A stretch of 64,000 bases of DNA from Sulfurisphaera ohwakuensis (lineage in GTDB: Archaea; Thermoproteota; Thermoprotei_A; Sulfolobales; Sulfolobaceae), in contig NZ_CP045484.1 of the NCBI RefSeq assembly GCF_009729055.1, forward strand, positions 2,738,872 to 2,802,871, read 5' to 3'. Shown here in pieces: positions 17,711-28,479 of the stretch (within the stretch, counting starts at the first letter, position 1; each line of letters begins with the position of its first letter). The notes under the pieces were generated by a model. That model was not told the DNA's origin. It did not search any database and worked only from the letters and a program-made list of their open reading frames with translations. A program made the translations under genes and the position numbers.

Positions 17711-18790
17711 TTATTTCGGTAATTTTAGTAGTCTCTCACCTATTAAGTTTCTCAATATCTCAGATGTACCACCAGCAATTGTTCTTCCCCTAGAAGCTAA
17801 CATACCTAAATACCAATTGTCCTCCATAATAGTCTCTAAATCGTATTGGGAAACTGCTATTTCATAAATTCTCTGTAAAATCTCTGATGAGACCAACTTT
17901 AAAACGGCACCTTCTACGTCAATTTCTTCTCCTCTCCTTATCTTTATAAGGAGTCTCTTGTAGAATGCTTCTAGTCCTTTTATTTCTTCTTCTAATTCTT
18001 TAACACGTAGTTTTTCCAAAAGCATTTTAGATACAAACAACATTGTAACTCCTAAGAAAAATCTCTCGTGATTAAGAACAGTCATTGCAACACTCCATCC
18101 TTCACCAACTTTACCAACTATATTTTCTTTAGGTACTTTTACGCTGTTTAGATAAACTACGTTAAATTCACTCTTGCCAGTAATTTGAGTTATCGGTGAG
18201 ACTTTTATTCCCTCTTGTTTCATATTAACTATAAGCATTGTAAGTCCCTTATATTTGTCTTCTCCAGTTCTTGCTAAAAGTAACATATAATCAGCTAAAT
18301 GCGCATAACTACTCCAAATTTTTTGACCATTTATTTCTAAGTAATCTCCCCTATCTTCGGCCCTTGTCTTAATATTTGCCAAATCAGAGCCCGCTTGAGG
18401 TTCTGAAAATCCTTGGCACCAAATATCTTCGGCAGAGAGGATTCTTTTAAGGTATTTTTTCTTTTGTTCCTCATTCCCATGCTTAAGAATAGCCGGACCA
18501 GCAACCATTAAACCTATGGAACCTAAACTCCTACCATAAGGTAATCCAGCCCTAATAAACTCTTCGTAAGCTATTATCTCATAAATAGGATCTAAACCCT
18601 GACCCCCATATTCTTTAGGCCAAGTTATTCCTAAATATCCAGCTTCATAAAGTTTCCTTTGCCAATTTTTTAACTCTTCATAGTTCTCAATCTCAACGGT
18701 ATCAAAAAGGATTTTTTTACCCATGAGATTCTTGGGTGCATTTTGGCTTATCCATTCCCTTAATTTCCGCCTATACTCTTCTTCATTCAT
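17711..18790 (-). CDS. Acyl-CoA dehydrogenase with isovaleryl-type catalytic Glu
   Basis: 359 residues. Seen: GYLGITWPKEYGGQG, the FAD/substrate segment SEPQAGSDLANI (about 129-140), and a C-terminal GGTSEILRNLIGERLL. At the usual YEGT position the Glu is replaced (AGGTSEI). Glu242 in LNHERF sits where isovaleryl- and long-chain dehydrogenases carry their base, so it is probably active. It is co-directional with the MaoC protein and close to the short dehydrogenase at 16467, a likely heteromeric partner. Branched or ring-bearing acyl-CoA substrates are possible. Confidence 0.9.
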   Translation of the reverse strand: MNEEEYRRKLREWISQNAPKNLMGKKILFDTVEIENYEELKNWQRKLYEAGYLGITWPKEYGGQGLDPIYEIIAYEEFIRAGLPYGRSLGSIGLMVAGPAILKHGNEEQKKKYLKRILSAEDIWCQGFSEPQAGSDLANIKTRAEDRGDYLEINGQKIWSSYAHLADYMLLLARTGEDKYKGLTMLIVNMKQEGIKVSPITQITGKSEFNVVYLNSVKVPKENIVGKVGEGWSVAMTVLNHERFFLGVTMLFVSKMLLEKLRVKELEEEIKGLEAFYKRLLIKIRRGEEIDVEGAVLKLVSSEILQRIYEIAVSQYDLETIMEDNWYLGMLASRGRTIAGGTSEILRNLIGERLLKLPK

Positions 18791-18822
18791 AAAATTATTT
18801 TAGAATTCAAAAATAAATTTCT

Positions 18823-19653
18823 TTAAGATGTCATAGTCAAGTAAACTCCTATTAAAGTAATAGCAGAACCAATAATCTCAATAGGAGTCGGGATTGTCCT
18901 AAAGAAAGCATAAGATAGAATGTATGCTGTTACTGGAACTAATAGTGAACCCGTACCAGCTTTTATACTACCTAAATATTTTACTGCATTAAACCAGAAG
19001 AAGAAACCACCAGCTTGAGCTATTAGAGCCAAGATTATAAGTAAACTTACTGCTGTTAAGCTTAATGTAAAGTGAAAATCGATTGGAGTTAATACAAGTA
19101 ATATTGGTAACGAAGTTAGAGCCATAGAAGCGTTTAATTTAACTATATCTTCCTCAAGGAGATTTCTTCTATAGTAAACGGTGCCCATAGCCCAAACTAG
19201 CCCACCTAATAATCCAAAGAATAATCCAAGATCAAAGCTCACAAAGGCTGCAGCAGTTATTCCTATTACGCCCAGAATTATGCCTACTATCCCTTTAGTT
19301 CTAATTCTTGTTCCCAATGCATATTCAATAATTAGGATAAACAGAGGTTGTGTGTATATCATTACTGCAACTAAACCAGGGTTCTTAGAAAAGTATACTC
19401 CAAGGTTTAAAAATGTTAATAACCCGACAAAGTTTAATAACCCGTTTATGAACTGTTTAACTCCTATACTTAGACTCCTACTTAATGAGTAGAAAAATAT
19501 GAAACCTACAGCTACTCTTACAACACTTATTATCATGGGAGAAGAATATTCAGATACTAATTTAGTTAGTGGATATGAGAATCCCCAGACTATAGCTACT
19601 GGTATCATCCATTTGACAAAAAGAGTTGTAGATGACACAGATATTTTTACCAT
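18823..19653 (-). CDS. EamA/DMT-family membrane transporter
   Basis: 276 residues with about ten hydrophobic helices in the two-times-five EamA pattern. Seen: the opening WGFSYPLTKLVSEYSSPMIISVVRVAVGFIF, and the second repeat starting near AMALTSLPILL. Members export metabolites or amino acids. The substrate cannot be told. It lies 32 bases upstream of the acyl-CoA dehydrogenase gene on the same strand and may be co-transcribed with it. Confidence 0.85.
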   Translation of the reverse strand: MVKISVSSTTLFVKWMIPVAIVWGFSYPLTKLVSEYSSPMIISVVRVAVGFIFFYSLSRSLSIGVKQFINGLLNFVGLLTFLNLGVYFSKNPGLVAVMIYTQPLFILIIEYALGTRIRTKGIVGIILGVIGITAAAFVSFDLGLFFGLLGGLVWAMGTVYYRRNLLEEDIVKLNASMALTSLPILLVLTPIDFHFTLSLTAVSLLIILALIAQAGGFFFWFNAVKYLGSIKAGTGSLLVPVTAYILSYAFFRTIPTPIEIIGSAITLIGVYLTMTS

Positions 19654-19769
19654 TCCACTTTTTTAAACATAACTTTACTATTGGAAATTTGCTATAAATT
19701 AGTAAGTTTAAAGTTATTTAATGTTTATCAAAAATGAAAATATAAGCTAATTTAATATAAGCAATTGTG

Positions 19770-20102
19770 ATGGCAAAAGTATTATTTCTAATAATGTCTG
19801 GGGACGATAAATTCGATTTAGCTATGAGAATGGCATACAATTCAATTAAGAATAAGAGGTATGAAGATGTTAAAGTCATATTTTTTGGGCCAAGTCAAAA
19901 GAAATTAACTCAAATAGATGGAGAAATTAAGAACATGTTCCAAGAAATGCTAAATAACAAGGCTATAGACTCAGCTTGTATTGGTGTAGCTCAGGCAATG
20001 AACATAAAACCACATTTAGAAAGTATGGGAATAAGTCTAATGCCTGCTGGAGAAAGAGTATCATACTATGTTAACCAGGGTTATGAAGTTATAACATTCT
20101 AA
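19770..20102 (+). CDS. DsrE-family small protein
   Basis: 110 residues of the DsrE/F-like fold: MAKVLFLIMSGDDKFDLAMRMAYNSIK, then VKVIFFGPSQKK and a C-terminal VNQGYEVITF. Relatives carry sulfur on a cysteine or act as small hexameric regulators. Here the only Cys lies in DSACIGVAQAM (about residue 71), the usual carrier region. The ATG at 19770 follows directly after a GTG and is preferred. Solitary gene with a related copy at 41113. Confidence 0.75.
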   Translation: MAKVLFLIMSGDDKFDLAMRMAYNSIKNKRYEDVKVIFFGPSQKKLTQIDGEIKNMFQEMLNNKAIDSACIGVAQAMNIKPHLESMGISLMPAGERVSYYVNQGYEVITF

Positions 20103-20372
20103 TTTTTATTAATTAACTTATTTTTTATAGTTTTGATATTCTCTTTTTTCTACTCTTATCATTAACTCATGAATTTTGGGAAAACATGATAAAAGTGATA
20201 CTAGTTCTTATCATCTAGACGTCTTAATTTTTAATAAAAATATTTTTTCATTATTTTTGTTTAAATCAGTTATTCATCAACACTCATATATGTATATTTA
20301 TATACTTTCACAGATTCTGATAATCATAAAAATTTATAAATTAGTGCAACTATATTATACATGTGAGAAAAA

Positions 20373-20567
20373 ATGGCAAAAATAGGAAAATTGTGTGGCT
20401 GTAGTACATTGATAGCGTTGGGTGCTTTTCTATTTGGAGGCGGTTTAGCGGGCTTAGTTAGGATAGCTTCACCAGAATTTCCACTATACCTTGGAGTACT
20501 ATTAATGCTAATAGGTACTTTGTCTGCTTCCATAACTATTGCACCAGATAAATCTCAAGAATACTGA
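20373..20567 (+). CDS. Small two-helix membrane protein, unknown
   Basis: 64 residues with two hydrophobic helices, at about residues 10-31 (Gly-rich, ALGAFLFGGGLAGLV) and 37-55. Two cysteines lie before the first helix (KLCGCST). No family recognised. An ACTATATTATA stretch lies about 20-30 bases before the ATG, which supports a real leaderless gene. It precedes the flavin oxidoreductase gene by 51 bases, which has its own promoter. Confidence 0.55.
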   Translation: MAKIGKLCGCSTLIALGAFLFGGGLAGLVRIASPEFPLYLGVLLMLIGTLSASITIAPDKSQEY

Positions 20568-20618
20568 GTTTCTCAAAAGTAAGTTAGATTTATTTATTTT
20601 ATTAACGTTTTTTAGCCC

Positions 20619-22259
20619 ATGAGACTACTAGAGCCTTTTTACATAAGAGATGTCGAATTAAAAAATAGAGTCGTAATGTCTCCTATGATCACTAATTTAG
20701 GAACACCAGAAGGTTATCCGACTGAAGAGCATATAATGTACTTTGTAAGAAGGGCTTCTGCCGGATTATTAATTACAGAGTATACTTACGTAAATAAGGT
20801 TGATGCTAGAGGCTCTCCAAATCAGTTAGGTTTATATGATGATGAACTTATTCCTAAATTTGCAAGATTAACCGAAGCTGTTCACAATATGGACTCGAAA
20901 ATTTTCGTTCAGCTAGTTCATGTTGGGAGGAAGACTAGAAGGGGTCTGATATGGAACAATCAGCCAATCGCACCTTCTAACATACCACTTTTAGACCCAG
21001 TTAGAGAGATGACAGAGGATGATATTAATAGAGTTATAACGGATTTTGTTAAGGCCTCAGAAAGAGCTGAAAAGAGCGGTTTCGACGGAATAGAATTACA
21101 TGGTGCTCATGGGTATTTAATTGCTCAGTTTTTATCACCAGCCACAAACAAAAGAGAGGATAAATATAAGGATGGAGTAATATTTCTAGAAGAGTTACTG
21201 AAAGAGATAAGAAGAGTTGTAAGTATCCCAGTTGGAATGAGGATTTCCGTTACTGAATTCGATCCTCAAGGTTTAACCCCAGAACTTGTGGCAAAAATAG
21301 TCAAAAGAGTAGAGAATTTATTAGATTACGTTCACTTATCTGCTGGTAGAGATGGTCCATTAGGTGGATCATCATCGTTCTACTATAAAAGACCAAGTTA
21401 CGTGGATGAGGCTAAAGTAGTCAGAAAGACAACTAGTTTACCACTACTTTTAGTAGGTTCAGTATCAACTGTAGAAGACGCAGAGAAGGTCCTAGAGGTA
21501 GCGGATGCCGTAGTTCTAGCGAGACAAATTTTAGCAGATCCAGATTGGGTAGTAAAAGTTAGGAACAATTTACCAATAAGACCATGCATTAGATGTAACC
21601 AATTATGTAGATTATTATCAACCAGAGAAGTAAGATGTGATGTTAATCCAGAATTAGGATGGGAAATTCTGAAGCTAGAGAAAGGTGAAGGTGAGGTTAA
21701 GATTGTTGGTGGAGGAGTAATGGGATTAGAAACTGCACGAGTTTTGGCTCTGAGAGGATTTGAGGTAAAGTTATATGAGAAAGACGATAAAATCGGTGGT
21801 CAACTAAATGAGATTAGGGATCCTTGGAAGAAGGCAGAATTTATGAGGCTGATAGATTATTACGAGAAAGAATTAAAGAGATTGGGAGTTAAAATATACT
21901 TATCTACGGAGGAAAGAGAGGCTGATATATTTGCTTTACCAAGGGAGAGACAACCAGAGTTTAAGGAATATAAGGGAATGAGGATTTTAGTGAATTCGAA
22001 TCTTTATGCTTACCAAGATTATGTATTTGAGTGGGTTAAGCATAATGAAGTTTATGTAACGGAGAATGTGTTTAAAGGTTTAGATAGAAATAGGGGATAT
22101 CTACTTCAGCAAAAATACAAAGAATTAGGAGTAGGTATTGTTAAAGAAAATGTTAAAGCTGATGTAATTATTAATGACGTTAGAAGAAATCAACCTACAA
22201 TTGGTCAGTCTATTGCTCGCGGTTATTGGCTAGGTATGACTTTTAAACCGAAATACTAG
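20619..22259 (+). CDS. Old-yellow-enzyme family NADH:flavin oxidoreductase / 2,4-dienoyl-CoA reductase-like
   Basis: 546 residues. The N-terminal TIM barrel (1-320) is OYE-type, with QLVHVGRKT and [19 protein letters not shown]. It is followed by the 4Fe-4S cluster cysteines (CIRCNQLC, then a distal Cys in VRCDVNP) and an FAD loop ([34 protein letters not shown]). FadH-type dienoyl-CoA reductases are about 640-670 residues; here the second nucleotide-binding part is shortened. It probably reduces conjugated enoyl-CoA during unsaturated-acyl breakdown. It is convergent with the MFS gene, with a 17-base overlap. Confidence 0.88.
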   Translation: MRLLEPFYIRDVELKNRVVMSPMITNLGTPEGYPTEEHIMYFVRRASAGLLITEYTYVNKVDARGSPNQLGLYDDELIPKFARLTEAVHNMDSKIFVQLVHVGRKTRRGLIWNNQPIAPSNIPLLDPVREMTEDDINRVITDFVKASERAEKSGFDGIELHGAHGYLIAQFLSPATNKREDKYKDGVIFLEELLKEIRRVVSIPVGMRISVTEFDPQGLTPELVAKIVKRVENLLDYVHLSAGRDGPLGGSSSFYYKRPSYVDEAKVVRKTTSLPLLLVGSVSTVEDAEKVLEVADAVVLARQILADPDWVVKVRNNLPIRPCIRCNQLCRLLSTREVRCDVNPELGWEILKLEKGEGEVKIVGGGVMGLETARVLALRGFEVKLYEKDDKIGGQLNEIRDPWKKAEFMRLIDYYEKELKRLGVKIYLSTEEREADIFALPRERQPEFKEYKGMRILVNSNLYAYQDYVFEWVKHNEVYVTENVFKGLDRNRGYLLQQKYKELGVGIVKENVKADVIINDVRRNQPTIGQSIARGYWLGMTFKPKY

Positions 22260-23514
22260 TCTCCTCTAATGGCTTTCTTGAAGTTTCTTTCGCTAATACT
22301 ATGGATATTATATCGGCTAATAATGATAAGCTTCCAAATAACATAAGAACGTTAGTAAACCCCAAGTGATGCTCCAATATAGGAAAGTAAAATGTCCCCA
22401 GAACACCGCCTATTCTACTTATTGCAGTTGCGAATCCTTGTCCGCTTGCTCTTACTGAAGTTGGATAAAGTTCTGTAGGATAGAACAATGTGACAGCACC
22501 AGCCCACTGTTCAAAAGCCACGAAAGTCATGAAGTATGGTACTAAAATACTTCCAGATATATGGGTTAAGGAACCTAAATAAAGTAAGACACTCATTACT
22601 GAAAGACCTGTGATCAACGTGGGTCTTCTTCCTAAAGGATCCACAACGTTTATTGCTATTATATAACCTATTATAGCACCTACTGATATTGCCAGAGTCC
22701 CTAAAACTACTTCATATTTTGACGGAAAAGCAAAATGCTCAAGCAAGTAGGGATAATATAAACCTATTCCATAAGAAGCGACGTCAAATAAAAACCATAC
22801 TGATGTTACGAAGAATGTTACTAAAAGTAGTCTTCCTTTGAATATATCCGTGAACGATGTAGCACCTTTTACTTGAAGTTCTTTTTCCCCTTTTTCTTTT
22901 CCAACTGCTACTAACCATCTAGGTGATTCTATAAGTTTGATTCTTAATAATACTATAGGTAAGGAAATTATCGCACCTACAAGGAATACATATCTCCAGA
23001 AATATTCACCAGTAGGTAAGAAGAGTAAGGTAAATAAGGCTGAGATAGCAGTACCAATCCAGTACATTGAGACCGAACCAACTAAATATTTTCCTCGAGA
23101 TAAAGAAGGCGAAAATTCACTCATTATAGTGCTACTTATTGGATAATCACCACCTATGCCAAAACCTAAAAATAGCCTGGAAAGGAATAGGCTAGTGAAA
23201 CTGTTAGATATGGCTGTTAAAATGCCGAAAACTAGGAAAAACAATAAGTCGAAGCCCATCAATCTTTTTCTACCAATTTTATCCGCTAAATAACCGAAAA
23301 TTATTGATCCTGGTATCATCCCGATAAGGGAAGAGGAGACAAGTAGTCCTAATTCGGCTGAAGTTAATGAAAATTCTTTAGCAATTATTGTGGAAGCAAA
23401 GGATATTACTGAAAGATCATAACCATCTAATAAGAAACCTCCAGAGCTTACGAAGAACGCTCTAACTTTTATCGCCCAAGGTATTTTTTCAAAACTCATA
23501 ACCAAGAGATGCAA
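22243..23514 (-). CDS. Major facilitator superfamily transporter (sugar-porter/AAHS type)
   Basis: 423 residues and about twelve membrane helices. The MFS loop signature after helix 2 is [14 protein letters not shown], and the repeat after helix 8 is [11 protein letters not shown]. The helix 1 motif [13 protein letters not shown] is typical of aromatic-acid or organic-acid symporters. Proton-driven uptake of an organic acid fits the neighbourhood but is not proven. A TTTAAAT box about 26 bases upstream of the first ATG supports the start at 23514. Confidence 0.88.
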   Translation of the reverse strand: MHLLVMSFEKIPWAIKVRAFFVSSGGFLLDGYDLSVISFASTIIAKEFSLTSAELGLLVSSSLIGMIPGSIIFGYLADKIGRKRLMGFDLLFFLVFGILTAISNSFTSLFLSRLFLGFGIGGDYPISSTIMSEFSPSLSRGKYLVGSVSMYWIGTAISALFTLLFLPTGEYFWRYVFLVGAIISLPIVLLRIKLIESPRWLVAVGKEKGEKELQVKGATSFTDIFKGRLLLVTFFVTSVWFLFDVASYGIGLYYPYLLEHFAFPSKYEVVLGTLAISVGAIIGYIIAINVVDPLGRRPTLITGLSVMSVLLYLGSLTHISGSILVPYFMTFVAFEQWAGAVTLFYPTELYPTSVRASGQGFATAISRIGGVLGTFYFPILEHHLGFTNVLMLFGSLSLLADIISIVLAKETSRKPLEETSISV

Positions 23515-23571
23515 TTTCTTCCTAAAAAATTTTAATAATTTAAATAGGAGCTATATCTGTAATTATTTTTC

Positions 23572-23618
23572 TTTTACGTGAAGATTTGTTAAAAAGTTAA
23601 ATATTAGATTGCGTAAAA
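23572..23618. promoter_or_regulatory. Inverted TTTTACG / CGTAAAA half-sites
   Basis: TTTTACG at 23572-23578 and CGTAAAA at 23612-23618 repeat the arms of the esterase-promoter palindrome, here 33 bases apart, in the region shared by the MFS and oxidoreductase genes. They could be a looped or relaxed site for the same regulator. Confidence 0.35.
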
Positions 23619-23620
23619 TT

Positions 23621-23636
23621 AAGTGTGAATACACTT
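23621..23636. promoter_or_regulatory. Inverted repeat AAGTGT-GAAT-ACACTT over the oxidoreductase start
   Basis: Six-base perfect arms with a 4-base spacer end inside the TTG start codon of the oxidoreductase. In a leaderless gene this covers the transcription start, so binding there would block initiation. Confidence 0.4.
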
Positions 23637-24858
23637 GGAAAAATTCACTGATTATTTAATAATCGGAAGTGGGGTTGCTGGGTATCATGCACTAAAACAA
23701 TTAGAAAATGAAAATGTAATCATGGTAACTTCTGATAAATATTACCCATATGATAGACCTCCATTATCAAAAGAATACCTCAGAGGAAAAATAGATAGAA
23801 ATTCAATATTTTTTGAGAAACCAAATTATTATACCAAGGGAGAAAATATAAGGATTATACTGAATACTAGTGTTGAAAAAATTAATGTAAAGGAAAAAGA
23901 AGCAGAACTTAGTGATGGTACAGTAATCCATTTTGACAAAGCACTTATTGCTACTGGTGGTAGACCAAGAAAGCTAAAATTACCTGGAGAAGAGTTAGAG
24001 GGAATCCATTACCTCAGAACGCTAGATGAGTGTGACTCATTAAAACAAGAAAAGGGTAAAGAAGCTGTTATAATAGGCGGTGGCTTTATCGGTATAGAAG
24101 TCGCTTCTAGCCTTACAATGTTAGGTGTAAAAACTACAGTAATAGAGGTTAAATCATATATTTGGAATACACTTGTGGATGAAAAAATTTCGAGACTAAT
24201 ACAAAGTTATTTTGAAAAGCACGGGGTTAATTTCGTGCTAAATGAAGGAGTAAAAGAGTTCGTGGGAGATAAAAGAGTAAGTAAAGTTATTACTGAAGGA
24301 GGTAAAACTCTAAATGCAGACTTTGTATTAATAGCCATAGGTATTGTCCCTAACATAGAAATAGCTCAGAAAAGTGGAATAGAAGTAGATAACGGAATTA
24401 TAGCTAATGAATATCTTGAAACTTCAGCTAAAGATATTTACGTTGCTGGTGATGTAGCAAATATATATGACCCAGCTATAGGTAAAAGGAGAAGGATAGA
24501 ACATTGGAATAATGCAGAATATACCGGAAAATTAGCCGCTAAAAATATGTTAGGAAAGAGGGAGAAGTATAACTTCTTATCAACTATTTGGTCAGATATA
24601 TTCGACTTACATATAGAGTCTGGTGGTGATACAATGGATTATGATGAGTACATAATTAGAGGCAACTTCTCTGTGGATAATCCTAATTTCAATGTAATAT
24701 ACTTGAAAGGAGGGGTTATAAAGGGTTATGTGGCTATAAATAGAGATTATGAAGAACTTTCAGCATTAAATAAACTAATAGTTTCAAAGGTTGATGTTAG
24801 TAATAAGAAAAATGAATTAAAGGACGAAAAATATGACCTAAGTAAATTAAGTTTATAA
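23635..24858 (+). CDS. FAD-dependent NAD(P)H:ferredoxin-type oxidoreductase
   Basis: 407 residues of the pyridine-nucleotide-disulfide fold without a redox-active Cys pair. Seen: FAD loop [11 protein letters not shown] (9-19), [15 protein letters not shown], the NAD(P) loop [15 protein letters not shown], and [13 protein letters not shown]. It resembles putidaredoxin/rhodocoxin reductases. The start is TTG, since the upstream in-frame GTG is followed at once by a stop. It stands 22 bases before the molybdenum hydroxylase genes and may pass electrons to or from them through a ferredoxin (inference). Confidence 0.88.
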   Translation: MEKFTDYLIIGSGVAGYHALKQLENENVIMVTSDKYYPYDRPPLSKEYLRGKIDRNSIFFEKPNYYTKGENIRIILNTSVEKINVKEKEAELSDGTVIHFDKALIATGGRPRKLKLPGEELEGIHYLRTLDECDSLKQEKGKEAVIIGGGFIGIEVASSLTMLGVKTTVIEVKSYIWNTLVDEKISRLIQSYFEKHGVNFVLNEGVKEFVGDKRVSKVITEGGKTLNADFVLIAIGIVPNIEIAQKSGIEVDNGIIANEYLETSAKDIYVAGDVANIYDPAIGKRRRIEHWNNAEYTGKLAAKNMLGKREKYNFLSTIWSDIFDLHIESGGDTMDYDEYIIRGNFSVDNPNFNVIYLKGGVIKGYVAINRDYEELSALNKLIVSKVDVSNKKNELKDEKYDLSKLSL

Positions 24859-24880
24859 AGAATGTTTCGCTCTATTTTTT

Positions 24881-27169
24881 ATGTATATTGAAGGATTACG
24901 TGCTGTTAACGGTGAAGGAGAATACATAAATGACTTACCAGACTTAGCTGGCACATTATACATGGCTATTTACAGAAGTCCTATCGCACACGGAAAAATA
25001 AAGAAAATAGATCTTAGCGACGTCAAACTTCACGGTGGTATTGCTTTTGGACCAGAAGAATTAAGTAAAGTTATTGTAAATCCTTTTCCTAATACTGTGG
25101 ACTTACCAATAAAATATTATCCTTTTGCGAAAGATAAGGTTAGATTTGTGGGTGAACCGATAGCTGTAGTTTTAGCCAAAGATTATTATAAGGCTATTGA
25201 TTTACTAGATTATGTAAACGTTGAAATCGAAGAATTACCAACTGTTATCACAATTGAGGATTCTTTAAAAAACGAGGTTTTATTACATGAAGAGGTAAAA
25301 ACGAATATAGCGATGCATAAAATTATGAGATTTGGGAATATAGAAAGAGCTTTTTCCGAATCACCTATCGTTATTTCACATATATTCAAATTCGGAAGAC
25401 ACTCAGCATTACCCCTTGAGACTTACGGTATATTGGCTAGATTTAATGATGAACTAGAGGTTTGGGCAAATATACAAGGACCTATGCTACAAGTTTATTT
25501 CCTTAGTAGGGCACTTAATATACCTATAAATAAGATTAAATTATTTTCACCCAGAGATATAGGTGGGAGTTTTGGAAACAAATATTCTCTTTATCCATAT
25601 ATTACTTTAGCTGCAGCAGCATCAAAATTAACGGGAAAACCTATTAGATGGTTTGAAAGTAGAGCTGAAAGCTTTATAGCTAGTTCGGCAGGAGGGGAAA
25701 GAAGAGGAAATGTTGAAATTGCAGCAACGAAAGATGGGGTAATAAAAGGTGTACGATACACTTTTTATGAAGATGTTGGGGCATATGTTAGACCTCCTGA
25801 GCCTGGAGTGCTATTTAGAGTTCAAGGTAATTTGAACGGGGCTTATGATATTAGGGCTATTGAAGCTGAATATTACGTAGTTTTAACTAATAAGTCTCCT
25901 ACTGGTTTAAATAGGGGTTATGGAGCGCCCCCATTTTATTTTGCCTTGGAGACTGCAGTTGATAAACTTGCTGACGAAGTTGGAATTGATCCTCTGGAAT
26001 TAAGGTTAAAGAATTTAATAAAAGTTTTTGATAAAGAGATTAACGGACAAAGATTTTATGAAACAATTTCAGGAGGGCTTTACCCAGAACAAGACTACGT
26101 TAAGGTTGTGAAAGCTATTGAAGAGGAGTATAAGAAATGGAAGAATATGAAAGACGTAGGAGTTGGTATAGCTGTGATCGTAGAGCCTAGTGGAACAAAT
26201 TTGGCTTATGTGGATTTAGCATTAAATAAAATAAGGAATCCTCATTCAGCCTCTAGTGACTATGTCACTATAGCTCTTAACCCAGACGGTTCAGTATCTG
26301 TATTTGTTAATGGTACTAATGAGGGTTTGGGGCATGAGACTACAATAGCTGAATTTATTTCAAAAGAGCTTGGGATAGATGAAAGTCTTATTCATGTGGA
26401 AAATAGGGTTGATACTACACAGCCTTGGAACTTGGCTAGTGGTAGTTATTCAAGTAGATTTGCACCAATCGTAATGAGTGCAGTAAAGAATGGGGTAGAT
26501 GAGCTTAAGAAAAGATTAGCAGAATTAGCTAAAAAGTATCTAGAAACTGAAGAGATAATATTTGAAAATGGAAGATTTTATGATGCTAAGAACAAGGAAA
26601 AGTATGTAGATATTAAGAGATTAGTCTCAGCTTACCATTGGAACCCATCTGAATTTAATTATGATAAAGCTCTCTCTGTTACCTCATACTTTTATTCTCC
26701 CCTTCTAAAACCTTCTCAAGATAATAAGATAAATTCTTCCTTAGGATATGCTATTCAAGCCCATTTAGCTATTGTAAAAAGGGATGAGGTTACTGGTGAA
26801 TTTAAAATAGTTAAGTACGTCATTTCACATGACGCTGGGAGAATATTAAATAAGAATTTACTTGAAGGGCAAATGTACGGAGGACTTTTACATGGTATTG
26901 CGTTAACATTTTATGAGGAATTGAAATATGATGAAAGAGGAAATCCTTTAGTAACCCTCTTTGATTCTTATGAATCGCCAACTTTATCTGAAGTTATAGA
27001 TACACAAGTTGAGTTCATTCATTTTGAAACTCCAGCAAAATATATTCCTACTGGTTCATATGGGGGTGGAGAAGGACCAATAATGGCGGCTCCAGCTGCA
27101 TTGGCTAATGCAATCTCAAGGCTTATAGGAAAAAGAATAAGTGAAGTGCCTATTAGGGTGATTGAATGA
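24881..27169 (+). CDS. Molybdenum hydroxylase (xanthine dehydrogenase/CoxL family) catalytic subunit
   Basis: 762 residues. Seen: N-terminal a/b-hammerhead domain ([30 protein letters not shown]), [15 protein letters not shown] (about 226-240), the moly-site segment [14 protein letters not shown], and the catalytic Glu731 in [12 protein letters not shown]. The CO-dehydrogenase Cys loop AYRCSFR is absent, so it is not a form I CO dehydrogenase. Aldehydes, N-heterocycles or purines are possible substrates. It overlaps the next gene by four bases (ATGA). Sulfolobales aldehyde (glyceraldehyde) oxidoreductases are the nearest known group. Confidence 0.9.
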   Translation: MYIEGLRAVNGEGEYINDLPDLAGTLYMAIYRSPIAHGKIKKIDLSDVKLHGGIAFGPEELSKVIVNPFPNTVDLPIKYYPFAKDKVRFVGEPIAVVLAKDYYKAIDLLDYVNVEIEELPTVITIEDSLKNEVLLHEEVKTNIAMHKIMRFGNIERAFSESPIVISHIFKFGRHSALPLETYGILARFNDELEVWANIQGPMLQVYFLSRALNIPINKIKLFSPRDIGGSFGNKYSLYPYITLAAAASKLTGKPIRWFESRAESFIASSAGGERRGNVEIAATKDGVIKGVRYTFYEDVGAYVRPPEPGVLFRVQGNLNGAYDIRAIEAEYYVVLTNKSPTGLNRGYGAPPFYFALETAVDKLADEVGIDPLELRLKNLIKVFDKEINGQRFYETISGGLYPEQDYVKVVKAIEEEYKKWKNMKDVGVGIAVIVEPSGTNLAYVDLALNKIRNPHSASSDYVTIALNPDGSVSVFVNGTNEGLGHETTIAEFISKELGIDESLIHVENRVDTTQPWNLASGSYSSRFAPIVMSAVKNGVDELKKRLAELAKKYLETEEIIFENGRFYDAKNKEKYVDIKRLVSAYHWNPSEFNYDKALSVTSYFYSPLLKPSQDNKINSSLGYAIQAHLAIVKRDEVTGEFKIVKYVISHDAGRILNKNLLEGQMYGGLLHGIALTFYEELKYDERGNPLVTLFDSYESPTLSEVIDTQVEFIHFETPAKYIPTGSYGGGEGPIMAAPAALANAISRLIGKRISEVPIRVIE

Positions 27170-28479
27170 GCTTTGTGTTAGGTATTCCTAAAAAGTTTAA
27201 GTACATTAAGGTTAACTCTCTTGATGAAGCCTTAGAGTTACTTAGAGATGGATCAAAAGTATTAGCTGGTGGTCAAAGCTTATTACCGCTATTAAAATTA
27301 AGAATACTCGACGTTGATACTCTTATAGATATAAAGAATTTAGATTTAAGGGGCGTAAAGGAAAATGAAAAAGAAATTGAGATTTACTCATTAACCACTC
27401 ATAATGAAGTTGCTTCGAAAGTTAAACTACTCTCTAAAGCGGCTTTCACAATTGCTGATTTTCAAGTTAGGAATAAAGGAACTATAGGAGGCTCATTAGC
27501 ACACGCTGATCCTTCAAGTAATTACTATCCGGCGTTACTAACACTAGATGCTAAAGTTAAGGTAAAGTCTAAAAAAGGCGAAAGAGAGATAAAAGTTTCA
27601 GATTTATACTTATCACCTTACACTACTTCCATAAGAGAAGATGAAATAATAACTAGTATTATTATCCCTAAGAAGAAAGAGTTAAACTTCACTTACGAAG
27701 TTTATAAGAGAGGTGGCTCTGCATATCCTACAGCTATAGTTGCAGTTGCTATTGAGGGAAATAAATATAAGGTTAGCTTTGGTGGAATAACCGAGAAACC
27801 TACTCTATTTGAAGGTAAAGTTGAAGGTGAAAGTACTATCAAAAATGTTATTGAAAGGTTAAGAAAGGAAAAAATCATTTCAGATATTCACGCTGATAGT
27901 AGTACTAGATTAAAAATAGCCGAAAGGCTGTTTGTGAACGCTTTTTTAAAGGCTTTAAAAGGAGTCTCAGATAAACTCGATATTCCAAATATTGAGAATA
28001 AATGGAAAAGTGATATGATAAGAGGCGAAGAAACGGTTACAGTTAGAATGAAAGTTAATGATTTTGAAGTAGAAGATGAGGTTGAACCTAGGACTCTTCT
28101 TTTGGATTTCCTAAGAAGGAACGGATATAAGGAAGTTAAAAGAGGTTGCGATGAGGGAAAATGTGGTGCTTGTACGGTAATCATAAACGGTAAGGCGGTT
28201 AAATCATGTTTGACTCTGGCTGTTGAAGTTGCAGGATCAGATATAAGGACTGTTAAAGGACTTTCAGATATTAAACCGATAAAGGACTCTTTCTTAGAAA
28301 ACTTTGCAATGCAATGCGGATATTGCACACATGGGTTTCTAATGGTTACTTATGACTATCTAAAAAGGGTAGGCAAAAAGGATGATGAGTTACTTAAATA
28401 TAGCATAAAAAATATTTGTCGATGTACTGGTTATTTTAATATTATAAAAGCAATTAAGTCTTCTTCCTTGAGTCAATAA
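27166..28479 (+). CDS. Fused FAD (CoxM-like) and 2Fe-2S (CoxS-like) subunits of the molybdenum hydroxylase
   Basis: 437 residues carrying two normally separate subunits. Residues 1-280 are the FAD-binding CoxM type ([38 protein letters not shown]). From about 285 to the end follows the 2Fe-2S small subunit with [13 protein letters not shown] and the second cluster QCGYCTHGF ... ICRCTGYF. Eukaryotic xanthine dehydrogenase has the order 2Fe-2S, FAD, Mo; here FAD precedes 2Fe-2S and Mo is a separate gene upstream. Fusion fixes a 1:1 ratio. No stop or shift separates the parts, so it is not an assembly artefact visible in the sequence. Confidence 0.9.
   Translation: MSFVLGIPKKFKYIKVNSLDEALELLRDGSKVLAGGQSLLPLLKLRILDVDTLIDIKNLDLRGVKENEKEIEIYSLTTHNEVASKVKLLSKAAFTIADFQVRNKGTIGGSLAHADPSSNYYPALLTLDAKVKVKSKKGEREIKVSDLYLSPYTTSIREDEIITSIIIPKKKELNFTYEVYKRGGSAYPTAIVAVAIEGNKYKVSFGGITEKPTLFEGKVEGESTIKNVIERLRKEKIISDIHADSSTRLKIAERLFVNAFLKALKGVSDKLDIPNIENKWKSDMIRGEETVTVRMKVNDFEVEDEVEPRTLLLDFLRRNGYKEVKRGCDEGKCGACTVIINGKAVKSCLTLAVEVAGSDIRTVKGLSDIKPIKDSFLENFAMQCGYCTHGFLMVTYDYLKRVGKKDDELLKYSIKNICRCTGYFNIIKAIKSSSLSQ

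Noticed and set aside
20176-20385. 69-codon frame rich in Phe, Ile and Tyr in the AT-rich gap before 20373
   Set aside because: Low-complexity translation with no family features, overlapping the better supported small membrane gene.
24881-27169. Identification as CO dehydrogenase large subunit (coxL)
   Set aside because: The Cys-containing active-site loop AYRCSFR of CO dehydrogenase is missing; only the general hydroxylase family can be supported.
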